In this document: positions 9,292-20,540 of the stretch, in pieces
Layout: each line of letters begins with the position of its first letter
Position numbering within the stretch: position 1 is the first letter of the stretch
NCBI GenBank assembly: GCA_039090855.1
Contig: CM077011.1
Coordinates: 27,495,001-27,559,000, forward strand
From: Macrothele yani
Taxonomy: Eukaryota; Arthropoda; Arachnida; Araneae; Macrothelidae
Direction: 5' to 3'
Length of the DNA stretch: 64,000 bases
Made by a program: the position numbers and the translations under genes
Notes under the pieces: generated by a model
Told to the model about the DNA's origin: nothing
The model's database searches: none
The model's input: the letters and a program-made list of their open reading frames with translations, nothing else

Positions 9292-11599
9292 ATCGCAGGA
9301 TCCCACCATCCTCCGTGGCGTTGCTCCATTATGCTTACAATTTATTGGAATCTATCTACCTTGTTCATCGTTAACGGCACCTAAGCTGCTCAGAAAAACG
9401 TTCAGGTATGAGCATATAAAGTATATGATTGAGATCCGGTATCCTAAAAGCTGTTAGATGTAACAGGTCATCTATCAGCCGTGGTAATTCTCTTCTTTAT
9501 AACCAAAAAAACCCTTTGAACTACTGTGTTAAAAGAATTCCACGCTGCTTGTTGGGATTTAGTTTGCTTTCGGAAGTGGCTTCCAGCAGGGCTTTTCAAA
9601 TTTGCCGACCAACAAAAATGACCGTGCTTCGGAAATTAGACCTAAGTTAACCTAGTAGTACGTTGCATTTGTTCAAAAGCAGATTGTGTGAAGCCTATGC
9701 ACAAATGCTTTCCCCAAAAGCTGAATGAAAATCAATTTGGTGAATAAATAAATAAATCATGGTGTACAGGACTTTAGGAAAGTAGTATCTCACGTTTGGT
9801 CTTAAATAGCCCATAGAAATAGCAAGCCATGAGATTGGGCTAGAATACGTTATAAGAGAAAAAAAAACGAAAAATGTTAGTGAAGTGGAACTGTGAAGTT
9901 AGCTGGCCGCGCTCAGAAAAGCAGGAACAGAACCCACAGGGACCAATCCAAAGGATACCGCTGCCAACGGGTAACATATCAGGCACTAGAAGTCGCTGGA
10001 TACTGACTAAAACGTACACGGGGGCTAGAGTTAACCTTGCTTAGAACTAAACTTGCATTGTTTTGTTTTCCCTTAAACATACTGTTATGCATGTCTTATT
10101 ACAGTCCATTTTACCCGAGGCACAGTTCCTTTAGCATCATTCTTTGCCTCTATGTTATCCCTCTCACCTAAGTACTTTGTAAATTCCTAAGGGACAAGGC
10201 GTCCGTTATATCTCTTTCGGAACTGACTGGGGTGTCCGTTGACCGCTGTCAAGAGGTTCGTTTTTGTAGGTTATCGTTAATGTTAATCCTGTGGCAGCTA
10301 TTTTGTACCAATCAAAACTTGCCGTTGCTCAGAGGTGTCCGTTAATGCAGGTTTCACTGTACCTTCCTTAAGCTTTGTGTCACTCATTTCAGGAAACTGT
10401 CCTGTTAAGAGTGCAAAACCATCACTATTTTGTCCAAAACTTCACGAAGTTCTTCAAAAGACCCAACTTTACGTGTAGCGGAGGAAGAATAACTTGACTC
10501 AGGATCCACCAATGGTGTGTTTGTAACATTGCGCATTCGAGGAACTAAGTTTTCTCTCGCTGGGCTGGCCTTTAAAAGTGTGCTGCTCAACTATCGCACA
10601 AGCAAAGGAAACAAGGTTACTTCGTGAATCCGCCTTGCAATTCAAGTGACAGTGCGATTACTTTCAAATCACCAAATAATTGCCAAAAGTGTTCCTTGTA
10701 ATTTATGGCATTCAGTATGTTAAGTGGGTTTCCTTTTTACCAACTGAATGAGCCACCGGCAGCGAGGGATTTTGGTTTCCGTTGCGCTGCAGAACAGCCT
10801 TTAAGCGTACTTCTGAAAAACCTACGAGTAGCTTCGCAGGCTTGTTTTAATCAGTTCGTTTATGTTCAGGTGCACACAGAGAGAACCTTTAAAAAAATGT
10901 TAAAGTTTCTCGTTTTGTCTTTTTAAATATAGAAATCCTCGTACCTGTACCCAGCAAATTCCATTCTTCGAGCGTGGATCCCAGAAGTTCTGCTTCTTGT
11001 TTTGACAGGTTTAGGTCATTTATAATTTCGAGTTGTTTCTGTCTTTTTAACGAAACCAAAAGAATATCATAGAAGACTGGAAAAATTTGAGGTTAGTCTC
11101 AAATGTTGTGGAAGATCTTTTTGGGAAATTTTAGAGTATTCGGAAAGAATCTGGAACAATCCGTCCGTATACCTCAAAAGCATTCCAGAGAGGTGAAAAC
11201 TTTCATCAACGTGTTTTCTGTGATTTAAAGTCCAAAAAAAAAAAAAAAAAAACTTATATTTTGTTGAATTCCAAAAATTATGATTTTAAATGAAATATTT
11301 TAAAATTGTAGAATAATATTTAGCTACTTTACTTTCTTAAAAACCTCAGATTTTACTTCCGAAAATTTTCTCCCGAAACTGCAATGACAGAAACTAAAGC
11401 TGCTGAGTTATTCAATAGAGTTGTTAGAAGTAAGATCTTCATGTTCTCAAAACGCTAAGAGGGGCCCGTTGTAATGATTTTTTCACTTGTTAATTTTTTC
11501 TGTAGAATGAATATTAATATTGTATTTTAGATATACGTGCTGTTTAAGTTACTTCGTCTGCCTGGAATTCTTTAAAAACAATATTTTCTCTCCCTCTAG
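9292..11599. other. Mostly unassigned; includes a SINE3-like scrap at 9755-9860
   Basis: 9755-9860 (CAGGACTTTAGGAAAGTAGTATC, CTTAAATAGCCCATAGAAATAGCAAG, GAGATTGGGCTAGA) matches the body of the SINE3 at 59.16-59.25 kb. The minus-strand candidate exon 10405-10590 is listed separately. No Jupiter first exon could be recognised. Confidence 0.4.
10405..10590 (-). CDS. Candidate terminal exon of an unidentified gene, minus strand
   Basis: On the minus strand a 61-codon open stretch follows a pyrimidine-rich tract ending in AG (about 10630 down to 10591), as a 3' splice site would look, and ends at a TAA. The peptide is polar and not low-complexity; key pieces are SPARENLVPRMRN, DPESSYSSSATRK and SFEELREVLDKIV. 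I do not recognise the family. There is no ATG at its start; the frame opens with TTG after a stop. It could be a real antisense exon, an old transposon remnant or chance. Confidence 0.2.
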   Translation of the reverse strand: MSSTLLKASPARENLVPRMRNVTNTPLVDPESSYSSSATRKVGSFEELREVLDKIVMVLHS

Positions 11600-11925
11600 G
11601 ATTGTAAAACCACCTGGTGGAGAATGCAGTGACATTTTTGGTGTTCAGGCTGGATCTCCTGAGGGAACTCAGATAACTCCTAGGAAGAACAAAAACAATT
11701 ATATGCAGTCGACTATCTTTAGTCCAAGTGATGAAATGCCTCCCACCAACGGACACTCCACACCTACGACGCCATCGCCTAGTAAAAGAAGCGAAGACAC
11801 CCAGAACAGACTGTTTGGCTCTGGAGATGAAGATACACCACGAAAAATAGTTGACAGGCAGAGATCCAAAATATTCATAGATGAAACTGATTCTGGGTAC
11901 CAGACTCCAACCAAATCAACACCAG
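11600..11925 (+). CDS. Jupiter: Jupiter microtubule-associated protein, exon with N-terminal PPGG box (partial gene)
   Basis: An internal coding exon of 326 nt. A pyrimidine-rich tract ending in AG (11598-11599) precedes it and a CAG|GTAGAG donor follows (11926). It enters in phase 2, the incoming two bases plus G making an Arg codon before IVKPPGGECSDIFG, and leaves in phase 1. The PPGG...SDIFG box is the N-terminal signature of the Jupiter/HN1 (JPT1/JPT2) family of small, disordered microtubule-associated proteins. Further on are a basic stretch (TPRKNKNNYMQSTIF) and a Ser/Thr/Pro-rich segment with SP and TP sites (STPTTPSPSKRSE), as expected for a phosphorylated disordered protein, then RLFGSGDEDTPRK, which resembles the SRLFGE motif of fly Jupiter. 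It encodes 108 complete residues. The first coding exon (start Met, about 20 residues) was not found and may lie left of the window. Confidence 0.9.
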
Positions 11926-12103
11926 GTAGAGAAATCCTTTAATTTCATTCTATACATGCTAGTGAATTTTTGAAACGCAAAACCGAACTTCACATCCTTG
12001 CATAACGCTGTTGGCGTGGTTATTATTAACTTTTGAAGTAGAAGCCATATTATTAGAAGAATCGCTTTTTGCAGATTTGGCTGGTGATTTCGCTCGCTCG
12101 AAT

Positions 12104-12173
12104 CTTTATACTTCTGATTGGGGAGGGGGCATATCGGTTAGTCAAAAGATACCCCCCAATCAAAGGTATAAAG
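12104..12173. repeat. Imperfect hairpin
   Basis: CTTTATACTTCTGATTGGGG at 12104-12123 pairs with CCCCAATCAAAGGTATAAAG at 12154-12173 with few mismatches. The next hairpin begins at the next base. Confidence 0.6.
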
Positions 12174-12229
12174 AAAATCATCCAAACTGCCCATCTTCCA
12201 GCGGGCAGATGGGTAGTTTGGATGATTTT
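12174..12229. repeat. Near-perfect hairpin, 23-bp stem
   Basis: Arms 12174-12196 and 12207-12229 (start AAAATCATCC, end GGATGATTTT) match over 23 bp with one G/T wobble and a 10-nt loop. The size fits a small foldback repeat or a miRNA-like hairpin. Confidence 0.7.
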
Positions 12230-12919
12230 TTGTAAGTATTTCCCGCCTAAAACCCGTTCTCATTCTTTCCTGCTTACGTGCCTGTGCAAAAACGTCTCTC
12301 TCTCTCTCCCAAGTCCCAAGTCCCAAGCAAGACTCCCTTTTCTGACCACTGTGTATATTTTCTTTATCTCTGCATCGTGAAGGAAGATTCTGGTGACGTA
12401 AGAAGCCGGTTGTTAATTGCCAATGGCCGAATTCTCACTCGCTTGGTTTCTCCTAGAAAGTATTTGTCCTCTAACGACGGGTGATAAAGGAGGGAAAGGG
12501 TCCTTTGGTTCGTGGATGGTCCACGGTAAACGAAGCAATGGTTTTCCCGAGGGATCTGTTTAATGCCTTTCTTATCTAAAGGCAAATTTCTAGCTGTTTT
12601 CGCACGTTGAATAACCAAAGTCACCATTTAATTATATTTTAAATATTTCTATATAACAGCGCACAGGTATATCAAGCAGACGTGATAGTGCTATGGAAAT
12701 AACAGTGGCTCCTATTAAGAAAAGTTACGCCGTGGCCGCCTCAATGGGTATGACAATCAGTCGTGATATAGTTCGTTGCTGAGGAACAATCTTCTACTAA
12801 CAGATGTGAAGTATGCGTGGTAGACGGTGTTCACATAAAGAATGAACGACATCGCCGTCTGTTCCTGCCATCAGCTGGAGTTCAGCTTTTTGTCTCACTG
12901 GCATGTGCATTATTATTTA

Positions 12920-13138
12920 GCCGCCCCGGTGGCGCAGTGGTCTAAGGCGCTGGCCTCTGATCATTCGTCCATAAGGGGTCCGGGTTCGAATCCCGGTCAG
13001 GCATGGATGTTGTGTTTGTCTTACGGCACTGGCTCTCTCCCTTCCCTGGAACCAGTGACCCTAAATTAGGGACGGGCGACTGCTTATAGCCCATTGAGTT
13101 GCTCACGGTGGTCGTTAAACCTCCAATCAAAAAAAAAA
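12920..13138 (+). mobile_element. SINE1, best full-length copy
   Basis: Begins CCGCCCCGGTGGCGCAGTGG (A box) and continues with GGGTTCGAATCCCGG (B box), then a tRNA-unrelated body (ATGTTGTGTTTGTCTTACGG, CCCTTCCCTGGAACCAGTGA, GGGACGGGCGACTGCTTATAG) and a short A-tail. Flanks carry the target duplication ATTATTATTTA (12909-12919 and about 13139-13149), showing insertion by LINE machinery. Confidence 0.9.
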
Positions 13139-13149
13139 ATTATTATTTA

Positions 13150-14590
13150 TGGTCTACTACTGTGAAGGCCTTGTACGTAGCCTATAGCGCCGTGTTCCAT
13201 AAAGTTAACGCACCCTTAGGTTAAAGAAATGAATAAATGCCTTCCAACTTTAATATTAAAAAATAGATAAATACTCCCAGAAAAGGTAATGATTCTGAAG
13301 CAAGAAATGTACGAAATTTTGTGAAGAGGAAATGTGTTTGTTACGTATATATCCAATTTAACTTTTTTTTTCTTGTTGCAATCTGTTATAAAAGTTTTGT
13401 AACCTCACGAATAGACTTTCTGAACTTATCTTTACTTCTGAACTCCCAGAAGCTTAGCTGCAGCAGGCCAGAAGAGAAGGAACAGACAAAAACCAAGAAT
13501 TGCGTTGCGTTTAATGTGATCTGTGGTGAGATGTTTTTAGCGTTAGGTTCTTGTTATTTTATCGTTATGACGATATTCTGCTTGTTACAAGTCGTAATTC
13601 CCTTTTATAACAATTAATATAAATTGAGAGATACGGCATGTTTAGAATTCTGTTATACTATAACTGAGAGGAAAGGAGGAATTATTAATTAGCAACGATG
13701 AATTCTACACTGGGATGAAATTGAATTCCGGCTCATCGTTTTAAAACAGAAACCCGATTATCTTCCAATATCGGGAAATGGTAGGCTTCCTGTGAGCTTA
13801 TTGTGTTGAGAAATGCATAGGGCTTCAGCGTTGTTGATGCTATGAACTGCTCTCTAAAGTAACAAAGGTATTCATTCGGTAATGTAATCCCCTCCCCTTC
13901 AGCTGGTGCTTTTGTGATTGATTGTGTACGTGTTTATCGATTCGACTGTATTTGTATCAGAACTGGTTATCAGCAGTAAGTTTCGTTTGATAAACCTGCG
14001 CGACTCTTTTGCTCGGAATGTTTTGTATTGAATTCTCTTCGGCAGTGGATTTCGGATGGGAGTTCAAACAACCCGTTTAATGCGGAGAGAAAAATCCAAT
14101 GAATTTCTAACTCGATTTGCTTCGGCGAGCGGTATCTAAAGAAATTCGAACAGCTCTGCCTCTGGGTAAAGAATATTTCTAAGCTTCTGGCGGATTTCTC
14201 AGCGAAGCAAAAAATCTGCCGAGTTTTTGTCTTAATTCTGGAAAGAAACTTGTTTCTGATTAAATTTTAATGCACGATAATATTTCAATGAAATTCAGAG
14301 CAACTTTTCTGCTTGTAAAAGATACTCCAATGGGTTTCAAAGGCGACTTTTATCCAGAAACGGTTGGTTTTCGACCGCAGTACGAGCATTGTTTTTTATT
14401 CATGTAAGCAGGTCTTCTGAACAGCTGGAGAAATAATGGTCTTCTGCAGTTGTTAAAAATTGAGAAAATGGCTTTTTTACTGTGTCGGAGCAATTTCTCA
14501 ATAAATCTCTCTTATGGAGGTCATGAACTCGAAATTTCACTTACTTAGACTTAATACGGAAACGTAATAACGTCGTTACGAAGTCCAAAG
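13150..14590. other. Jupiter intron, no gene recognised
   Basis: AT-rich. The plus-strand frame 13321-13617 has a hydrophobic, biased composition and no motif. Confidence 0.4.
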
Positions 14591-14603
14591 GATTTTAGAA
14601 GCT

Positions 14604-14700
14604 TGTGTGTGTGTGTGTGTGTCCGTGTGTGTGTGTGTGTGTCCGTGTGTGTGTGTGTGTGTCCGTGTGTGTGTGTCTGTGTCCGTGTGTGTGTGCGTGA
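14604..14700. repeat. GT microsatellite
   Basis: (GT)n interrupted at intervals by CC, in a regular GTGTGTGTGTGTCC pattern. Any protein read from it is an artefact. Confidence 0.9.
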
Positions 14701-14756
14701 GCGTGCGTGCTGTATGGGTTAAAGTTACAAAATGTTCCCCATGTTTCTCTTTTATA

Positions 14757-16301
14757 CACTGCTGGACAATTGCTAAGGACGGATCATAAACGGCTGTATA
14801 GCGCATAAAAAAGTAAGTGTGGTTGGATGCCAAGTGAAATAAAATAATGTCAGAATGCCAGGACATTACAAGAAAGACAATTTATTGTGCTCTGAAATCC
14901 AGAAGGCTTTGGAACGTGTTCAAGGGACAAACAGGCCATTTTGTGCAGAATACGTAAACGTGAAAAAAATGCAATTACCGTCCGCAGGCGTTCCGGCGTA
15001 AGATGTCAGTACGGGATATGGCCACCATGGAGGGCGATGCAAGATTCCACGCGTCGTGTCATGCTTTGCACAACATTATCAAGCAGCTGTTGGGGTAATT
15101 TTCCCATTCTTCTGTCAGTGCAAGGATGAAGGTGTCCTTGTTTATTGAAGGGCATTGGCGACCAGCAAGACTCCTTCCCAAAGCATCCCACACATTTTCA
15201 ATGGGATTCAGATCTGGAGAACGTGCTGGCCATACGAGGCGTTGAATATCCTCGCTCTCAAAACACTCCTGGACAGAGACTGTTCGATGACATGTTGCGT
15301 TGTCGTCCATGAAAATGAATCTATCACCTACAGCACCACGGAACATGCGAACATGACATGAGGTAGCAGAACATCATTAATGTATCTTTGGCCAGTCATA
15401 GTCCCAGTTGGAAGCACATGGAAGGACGTACGGCCATTGATCATGATACCAGCCCATACCATGACACTACTCGTCGGATATCGGTCCCTTTCCTGTGTGT
15501 TTGCTGGACAATATGCAGTACCACTCTCACGCCAGATCAGTTGTCGTCGACAATCAGACGATAGACTGTATCTACTCTCATCTGAGAAGAGGACAGCAGA
15601 CCAGTCGTTATCAGTCCAATTGCGATGATGATGGCACCATTGCAAACGGGCGGTACGGTGACGTCTGGACAATGGGATGCACACTACAGGACGGCGGGCG
15701 TATAGTCCTCCTTCATGCAAACGTCTGGCGACAGTTTTTCGGGAGATCCGCTTGCCAGTAGCAGCCATAAACTGATTTGCTACCTCACTAGCTGTGTTGC
15801 GCCGGTGTCTTTTTGTTGATAGCACTATGTACCGATCTTCTGCAGGTGTCGTACTGCGAACACGACCTCCCTTGTGACGTTTGCTACACTCTCCATTTGT
15901 TTGAAATGATTTCCAAAGCCTTGAAACAACACTGTGGCTGACGTCGAACTCCCTGGCAACATCTGTTATTTTTCGCCCTTCTTCAATCTTGCCAATAATA
16001 CGGCCACGCGTAAAATCATCTAGGTGATGTCAGGAAGACATACTGAAAATTGCAAGTTCGTCAATTGATTCTTTCCCTTTCAATTTTGCGTTTGAACAAC
16101 AACGGTCAATACGCGTCAAATCCTTTTTATCTCTTATCAGCGCCATGACGTCACGAACAAGTTCGGCAATCCAAAATTTGCATACGCACAACACGTCTTA
16201 CTGTATCCCGCACTTATGCTAATTTCCACATTTTCCTGCCTTCCATTTTATGGTTGCTATCATTGCTATTGTCATCCGTCCTTAGCAATTGTCCGGCAGT
16301 G
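14757..16301 (-). mobile_element. Tc1-type transposon, family B, copy 1
   Basis: A 1,545-bp element between TA dinucleotides. Left end CACTGCTGGACAATTGCTAA; right end, read inward, CACTGCCGGACAATTGCTAA; both continue GGACGGA. The same family appears in + orientation at 56320-57858. Confidence 0.92.
15006..16041 (-). pseudogene. Tc1 transposase (DD34E), family B copy 1, nearly intact
   Basis: A minus-strand gene of about 344 codons. Its ATG (16041) is followed by a stop at codon 4 (TGA where the sister copy has CGA). Reading on: HTH region VAREFDVSHSVVSRLWKSF, second HTH RISRKTVARRLHEGGLYARR, first Asp block LFSDESRYSLSSDCRR, VMVWAGIMINGR, second Asp block FMDDNATCHRT, and SPDLNPIENVWDALGR with the final Glu. 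A 5-bp duplication at about 15340 shifts the frame just before the second Asp block. All three catalytic residues remain. With the sister copy at 56.6 kb it shows this family's gene order clearly. Confidence 0.9.
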
Positions 16302-16773
16302 TACAAACTCTCTCTGTGCAGCGGCCAGTAGTACGAAATTAGCTTAAAACATTATATCTTCCAGTGTTTTCAGTTTTCATTTTGAACGCCATGGAAGATA
16401 CCTATCAGTAATTTAATCGCAAGCTCTCAAAATAAGAACTCAAGCACCCGAGAAATAACGTAGCATTTTAAGTCCTACCTTGTGCTCGAACACAACTTAT
16501 GGGTTGCATGTGGCTTGGTTTGATTTTGCAAATATGCGGCTGGTAGATTCGTATTAGGTGTAAAAATAAGTTGTAAAGTGTTTTAAGGCAACGCAACATG
16601 TAATTTGAGAGAAAACAACAATACCTTTACGAATCAAAATATGTGCCGTCATTTATCTATCACCTTCCGCCATCGGTCGGGCAGCTGACCAATTCTAGCC
16701 ATGAAGAATACTTCGTCGTGCGACGCGATGAAGTCGTCAACCCATTTTATTTTATTTTTATTGAGGGTTTAAA
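16302..16773. other. Jupiter intron, no gene recognised
   Basis: Unassigned sequence between a Tc1 and a SINE1; no coding signal. Confidence 0.4.
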
Positions 16774-16994
16774 TGATTTTTTTTTATTGGAGGTTTAACG
16801 ACCACCGTGAGCAACTCAATGGGATATAAGCAGTCGCCCGTCCCTAATTTAGGGTCACTGGTTCCAGGGAAGGGAGAGAACCAGTGCCGTAAGACAAACA
16901 CAACATCCATGCCTCGCTGGGATTCGAACCCGGACCCCGTTCGGACGAATGATCAGAGGCCATCGCTTTGACCACTGCGCCACCGGGGCGGCAA
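16774..16994 (-). mobile_element. SINE1, full-length reverse copy
   Basis: A T-run (A-tail) at its left, then the family body reversed and the head ending GCGCCACCGGGGCGGC. AATGAT on both sides (about 16768 and 16993) may be a short target duplication. Confidence 0.85.
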
Positions 16995-17139
16995 TGATGT
17001 ATTGCACCTGGTGGTACAGAGACATGACAAACAGGCAGACATAGACAGGAGACAGATGTTTCACATTAACAAGTACATATCAAACATGGTTTTTACGGTA
17101 TGCTAAATGACCAATGTAGACATAGAGCCAGTGTTGGAC

Positions 17140-17262
17140 AAGTAACACATTGAGAGCCAGTGCCGAAACACAAACATCCATGCCGCATTGGGATTCGAAC
17201 CCGGACCCAACTAGCGCGAATGGTCATAAGCCAGCGCCTTAGACCACTCCGCCACCGGGGCG
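17140..17262 (-). mobile_element. SINE1, tail-truncated reverse copy
   Basis: Keeps GGGATTCGAACCCGGAC and GCGCCTTAGACCACTCCGCC of the head; the tail body is missing. It abuts the mariner remnant. Confidence 0.75.
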
Positions 17263-18341
17263 GCCAAGCTTTTGCCCTTCGTCACATGCCCGGAACCGTA
17301 CAGCAGACAAACCATGTTGCATTGATCGGAAAGTCTGAAGGGGCTATGTCGAGACTATACGCCAGGTGCTCCAAAACTTCTTAGCCAAGCGTCCATAACG
17401 TTTCCTTGACCGATTTCGCAACATGCGACCTAGCGTTGTCACGCAGTAATTTCACGGGACGCAATCCTTTTCCTGTGAATGGAAGTTTCCGATATATTTC
17501 CTGGTTCAATCGCAGCAATTGTTGCTTGTAGCGATTAGCAGTAACAGTTTGACCCTGTTCCAATAGTTCATAATAGAGCGCACCCTTCATATCTCACCAG
17601 ATGCACAGCAGAACTTTCTTGGAGTGAATATTGCGTTTCGGTGTCGTAGTCGTTGCTTCACCGGGGTCTACCCAGTGTTTTTTTCGTTTAGGATTGTCGT
17701 ACTTTATCCACTTTTCATCACCCGTAACGATTTTGTACAGGAAAGACTTTCTGTGTTGTTTATTCAAGAGATTCAAACACTTCATGACACGTTCATCCTT
17801 GTTCTTCTGGATGAGGTCATGTGACACCCATTTTCCTTTCTTCTGAATCTTTCCCATTGCACGTAAACGATTGGGAATGGTTAGCTCAATTACCCCCAGT
17901 TGTTCAGGTAGTTCTTTTTGCGTTTGAGGCGAATTTTCATCCAGCAATGCTTGCAGTTCCTCGTGTGCAACCTTCTGCGGGGCGCCGCTACGTTCTCGAT
18001 TGCTAACATCAAAATCACCTGCTTTAAACTGCCTAAACCAAAACTCTCACGTGCTTTTCAATACAATATATTCCCCTCAGAACAGAACGATGCACATGCT
18101 TTTGCAGCACTTTTACCTTGATGAATTCGTAACGAATGCAGCGTCGAATAAATGTAGTATCGCTTGTCATCTTTCACCTGCTGATGTGCAAGTGCGTTTG
18201 ACTGTTGGGCAAACTTCTGTGTCACATTTTATACTCTGGACAAGTTACGGTCACATGACAACAACGCGGGGGAATGTCGGATATGTAAATTATCGGTATG
18301 CGTCACAGAAAAAACGCTTTAAAACTTACTTGTACACCTAA
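17263..18341 (-). pseudogene. mariner transposase (DD34D), truncated
   Basis: A minus-strand mariner. Its 5' inverted repeat TTAGGTGTACAAGTAAG ends at 18341, next to a TA. Recognisable pieces in order: LLDENSPQTQKEL-type HTH region (MLDENSPQTQKELPEQLGV), WVSHDLIQKN linker, first Asp block IVTGDEKWIKYDNPKRKKHW, ALYYELLEQGQTVTANRY, second Asp block LLRDNARSHVAK and, after a frameshift near 17385, LAYSLDIAPSDF holding the third Asp. The 3' end and its inverted repeat are missing where the SINE1 copy begins. Mariner transposases cut and paste at TA sites; this one cannot make a full protein. Confidence 0.88.
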
Positions 18342-18529
18342 TATTTCGAAAAGGCAACATATGTTTTTCATGATGTTAATCTCACATCTGATTTTTATCC
18401 TACCCTGCATAAATAAATTGTTACAGCAGTATTGTAGCAGCAACTCAACAAACTGAATCCGTCGTTAAAAGATACTTTCTTTGCGTATTGGAAGATGGCC
18501 AAGCCAATATTGTACACCTGAATATCTTC
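18342..18529. other. Intron spacer
   Basis: Short unassigned interval between mariner and SINE1 remnants. Confidence 0.4.
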
Positions 18530-18685
18530 TTGGTGGCAAGTCGTTTGATATTGTCCCGGGTTCAAGTCCCGAATGAGGCATGGGTTGTGTCTTGATTTTA
18601 CGGCACTGGCTATTTCCCTTCCATGGAACCGGCGACTATTTATAGCCCAGCAAGTGCTCATGGTGGCGTTAAAACTCGAAATAAA
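18530..18685 (+). repeat. SINE1, diverged copy
   Basis: GGTTCAAGTCCCGAATGAGGCATGGG, CGGCACTGGCTATTTCCCTTCC and TATAGCCCAGCAAG follow the SINE1 body; the head is largely lost. Confidence 0.65.
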
Positions 18686-19349
18686 GAAAGCATTCTAGGT
18701 AAGGGAGAGAAACAGTGCCGTCCGAAATACGCACCAACCGTTCCTCACCCAAACTAGAACCCGAGCATAACTGAGACGATTAACCAGAATTCCGTGCACT
18801 TGGCCACCGCATTGGCTAGGTGCTATAATGATCAGTGATTAACGGAAGGAATAGTGCAAATCATGAAACTTTTTAGGTGCGTTTCGTTCCCGCATCTATA
18901 AAGGTCCTAAGTTAACTTCAAACACGTGATCTCTTGAATGAAATACGGGATTACACCTTTGTACAATAAAAATTTGGAAGATGTGAATCCGTTTATTGGT
19001 GCAAATATGACATGAATGGTAAATCAGATAATATCCGAAAACTTGAAAATTTCGTCGTCTTGGAGCGGGAATTGAGTCCGCGTCTCCCGGATAGCGCTCG
19101 TGTATGCTAACTACTACACCACTCAAAACGACCAAGTTTCAAGTTTCCGATTAATTTGAATATAACCATCACAGGATTCGCTAGTCTAAGCAACCGGCAT
19201 TCATACATAGTGAATGCCGGTTGTTTCGACTAGCAAATCCTGTGAATGGTTACATTCAAATTAATCCGGGAGACGCGGATTCGATTCCCACTCCAGGACG
19301 AAGAACTTTTCAAGTTTTCTATATTATCTGACTTACCATTCATGTCATA

Positions 19350-20501
19350 CACAGTCGAGTCACGTTATTGTGACCACCTCCTACGTTTGACGTCAACAGT
19401 GCGTAGCCAATGAAAGAAGGCACGTGTCGTGAGCTAGCTTGGATTGTATATAAGGTGTGCTGCAGGCATTCTGAAAACATATCGCTCGTTGCTGTCATGG
19501 ATAAAAGGAGCGATTTATCAGATTTGCAAAAGGGGATGATTATCGGCTTTCGGGCCAAGAGTGGCAGTATTTCTGAAACAGCGCGGTTTGTGAATATTCC
19601 CGTGTTGCTGTGGTTAAAGTGTGAAATGGCGCCATTGCGAATAAGCGAAGTGGAAACTGCGGAGCACATTGATGTGAAACGTGAATGTCGACTTCGAAGG
19701 AGCGTGAGGGCCGATCGGCACGCTACAGTGGTGCAACTCACTCGCCGAATGAACCAAGGGGCTACCGGAAGTATGTCTAAAACGACAGTTCAGCGAACCG
19801 TGCTGCGTATGGCGCTCCGATGCAGATGGATGGTCACTGCACTTATGTTAACGAAGGTACATCGGCAGAAAAAGGCTTACATTTGCACGGCAGTATCGGA
19901 ATTTGACCTCCGCTGATTGGCAAAGAATTGCCTTCTCCAATGAGTCACATTTTCTGCTTCATCGAACGGATGGACGTTGGCGTGTAAGTTGAGAAACATA
20001 GTAGAACAAACACTCTTCAATCATTGCTGGAAGAACACAAGCTGGTGGAGACAGCGTTATGGTCTGGGGAATGTTTTAGTGGCATTCCCTGGGTCCACTC
20101 ATACCTGTGGAAGTCTCTATGGACCAAATTCGTTATGAATCCATCCTTGCAAATCACGTACACCCATACAAGCTGATTGTCTTCCCTTAGGCGGATGGGA
20201 TCTTCCAGAACGACAATGCGACGTGTTACACAGCTAGAAATGTCCGAGAGTGGTTGTACTTCACTGGCCTCCTAATTCCCCAGGCTTAAACCCAATTCAG
20301 CATCTGTGGGACCACTTCGAACGTGTTGTTCGCTTTATGGATCTTCCACTACGCACCCTCCAACAGCTATCTGATGCACTGCAGTCAGCATGGCTCCACA
20401 TACCTGTGAACGCCTGCATCTTATTGAGTCACTCCCAGCCGGTCTAGCTGCTGTCCGCGCTGTATATTAGCTTTTGGTCACAATAATGTGACTCGACCGT
20501 G
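19350..20501 (+). mobile_element. Tc1-type transposon, family A, copy 1
   Basis: Ends CACAGTCGAGTCACGTTATT and, read inward from the right, CACGGTCGAGTCACATTATT, with duplicated TA on both sides (19348-19349, 20502-20503). The length is 1,152 bp, and it is nested in the palindromic repeat. Confidence 0.92.
19497..20447 (+). pseudogene. Tc1 transposase, family A copy 1, broken
   Basis: Starts MDKRSDLSDLQKGMIIGFRAKSGSISETARFV, the first HTH, then loses frame by deletion near 19600. Later pieces: VVQLTRRMNQGATGSMSKTTVQ (second HTH), a first catalytic block reading FSNESHFLLHRTDGRW (Asp changed to Asn), and, after more stops, NSPGLNPIQHLWDHFERVV where Gln replaces the usual catalytic Glu (IEHLW). 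It is therefore inactive by both frame and active site. Confidence 0.85.
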
Positions 20502-20540
20502 TATTTACACCAATAAACGGATTCACATCTTTCAAATTTG

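Larger units (their letters stand above)
11926..12919. other. Jupiter intron, first part, with two hairpins
   Basis: Intronic sequence. Apart from the paired hairpins at 12104-12229 and a CT-rich stretch near 12295, no gene or named repeat was seen. Confidence 0.45.
18935..20540. mobile_element. Palindromic repeat with tRNA-like core, copy 2, split by a Tc1
   Basis: The left arm (18935-19200, reverse) and right arm (19205-19349 plus 20502-20540, forward) are inverted copies meeting at GCCGGCATTCATACATAGTG. Both contain parts of the tRNA-like module (GCGGATTCGATTCCC side at about 19275); the right arm has lost the middle of it. The Tc1 at 19350-20501 inserted at TA within the right arm, so the uninterrupted left arm shows the empty site. 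Confidence 0.75.

Noticed and set aside
12667..12750. Possible extra Jupiter exon between 11925 and 30705
   Set aside because: An acceptor (CACAG|GT) and an open frame exist (GISSRRDSAMEI...), but no donor gives the phase 1 needed to join 30705; the best-looking GT gives phase 2. The direct join 11925 to 30705 already yields conserved sequence.
12920..13138. Functional tRNA gene in the SINE1 heads
   Set aside because: Many copies share a long non-tRNA body, A-tail and target duplications, and the tRNA fold is degraded. They are SINEs.
14576..14866. His/Thr-rich minus-strand protein and Cys/Val-rich plus-strand protein
   Set aside because: Both are translations of the GT microsatellite.
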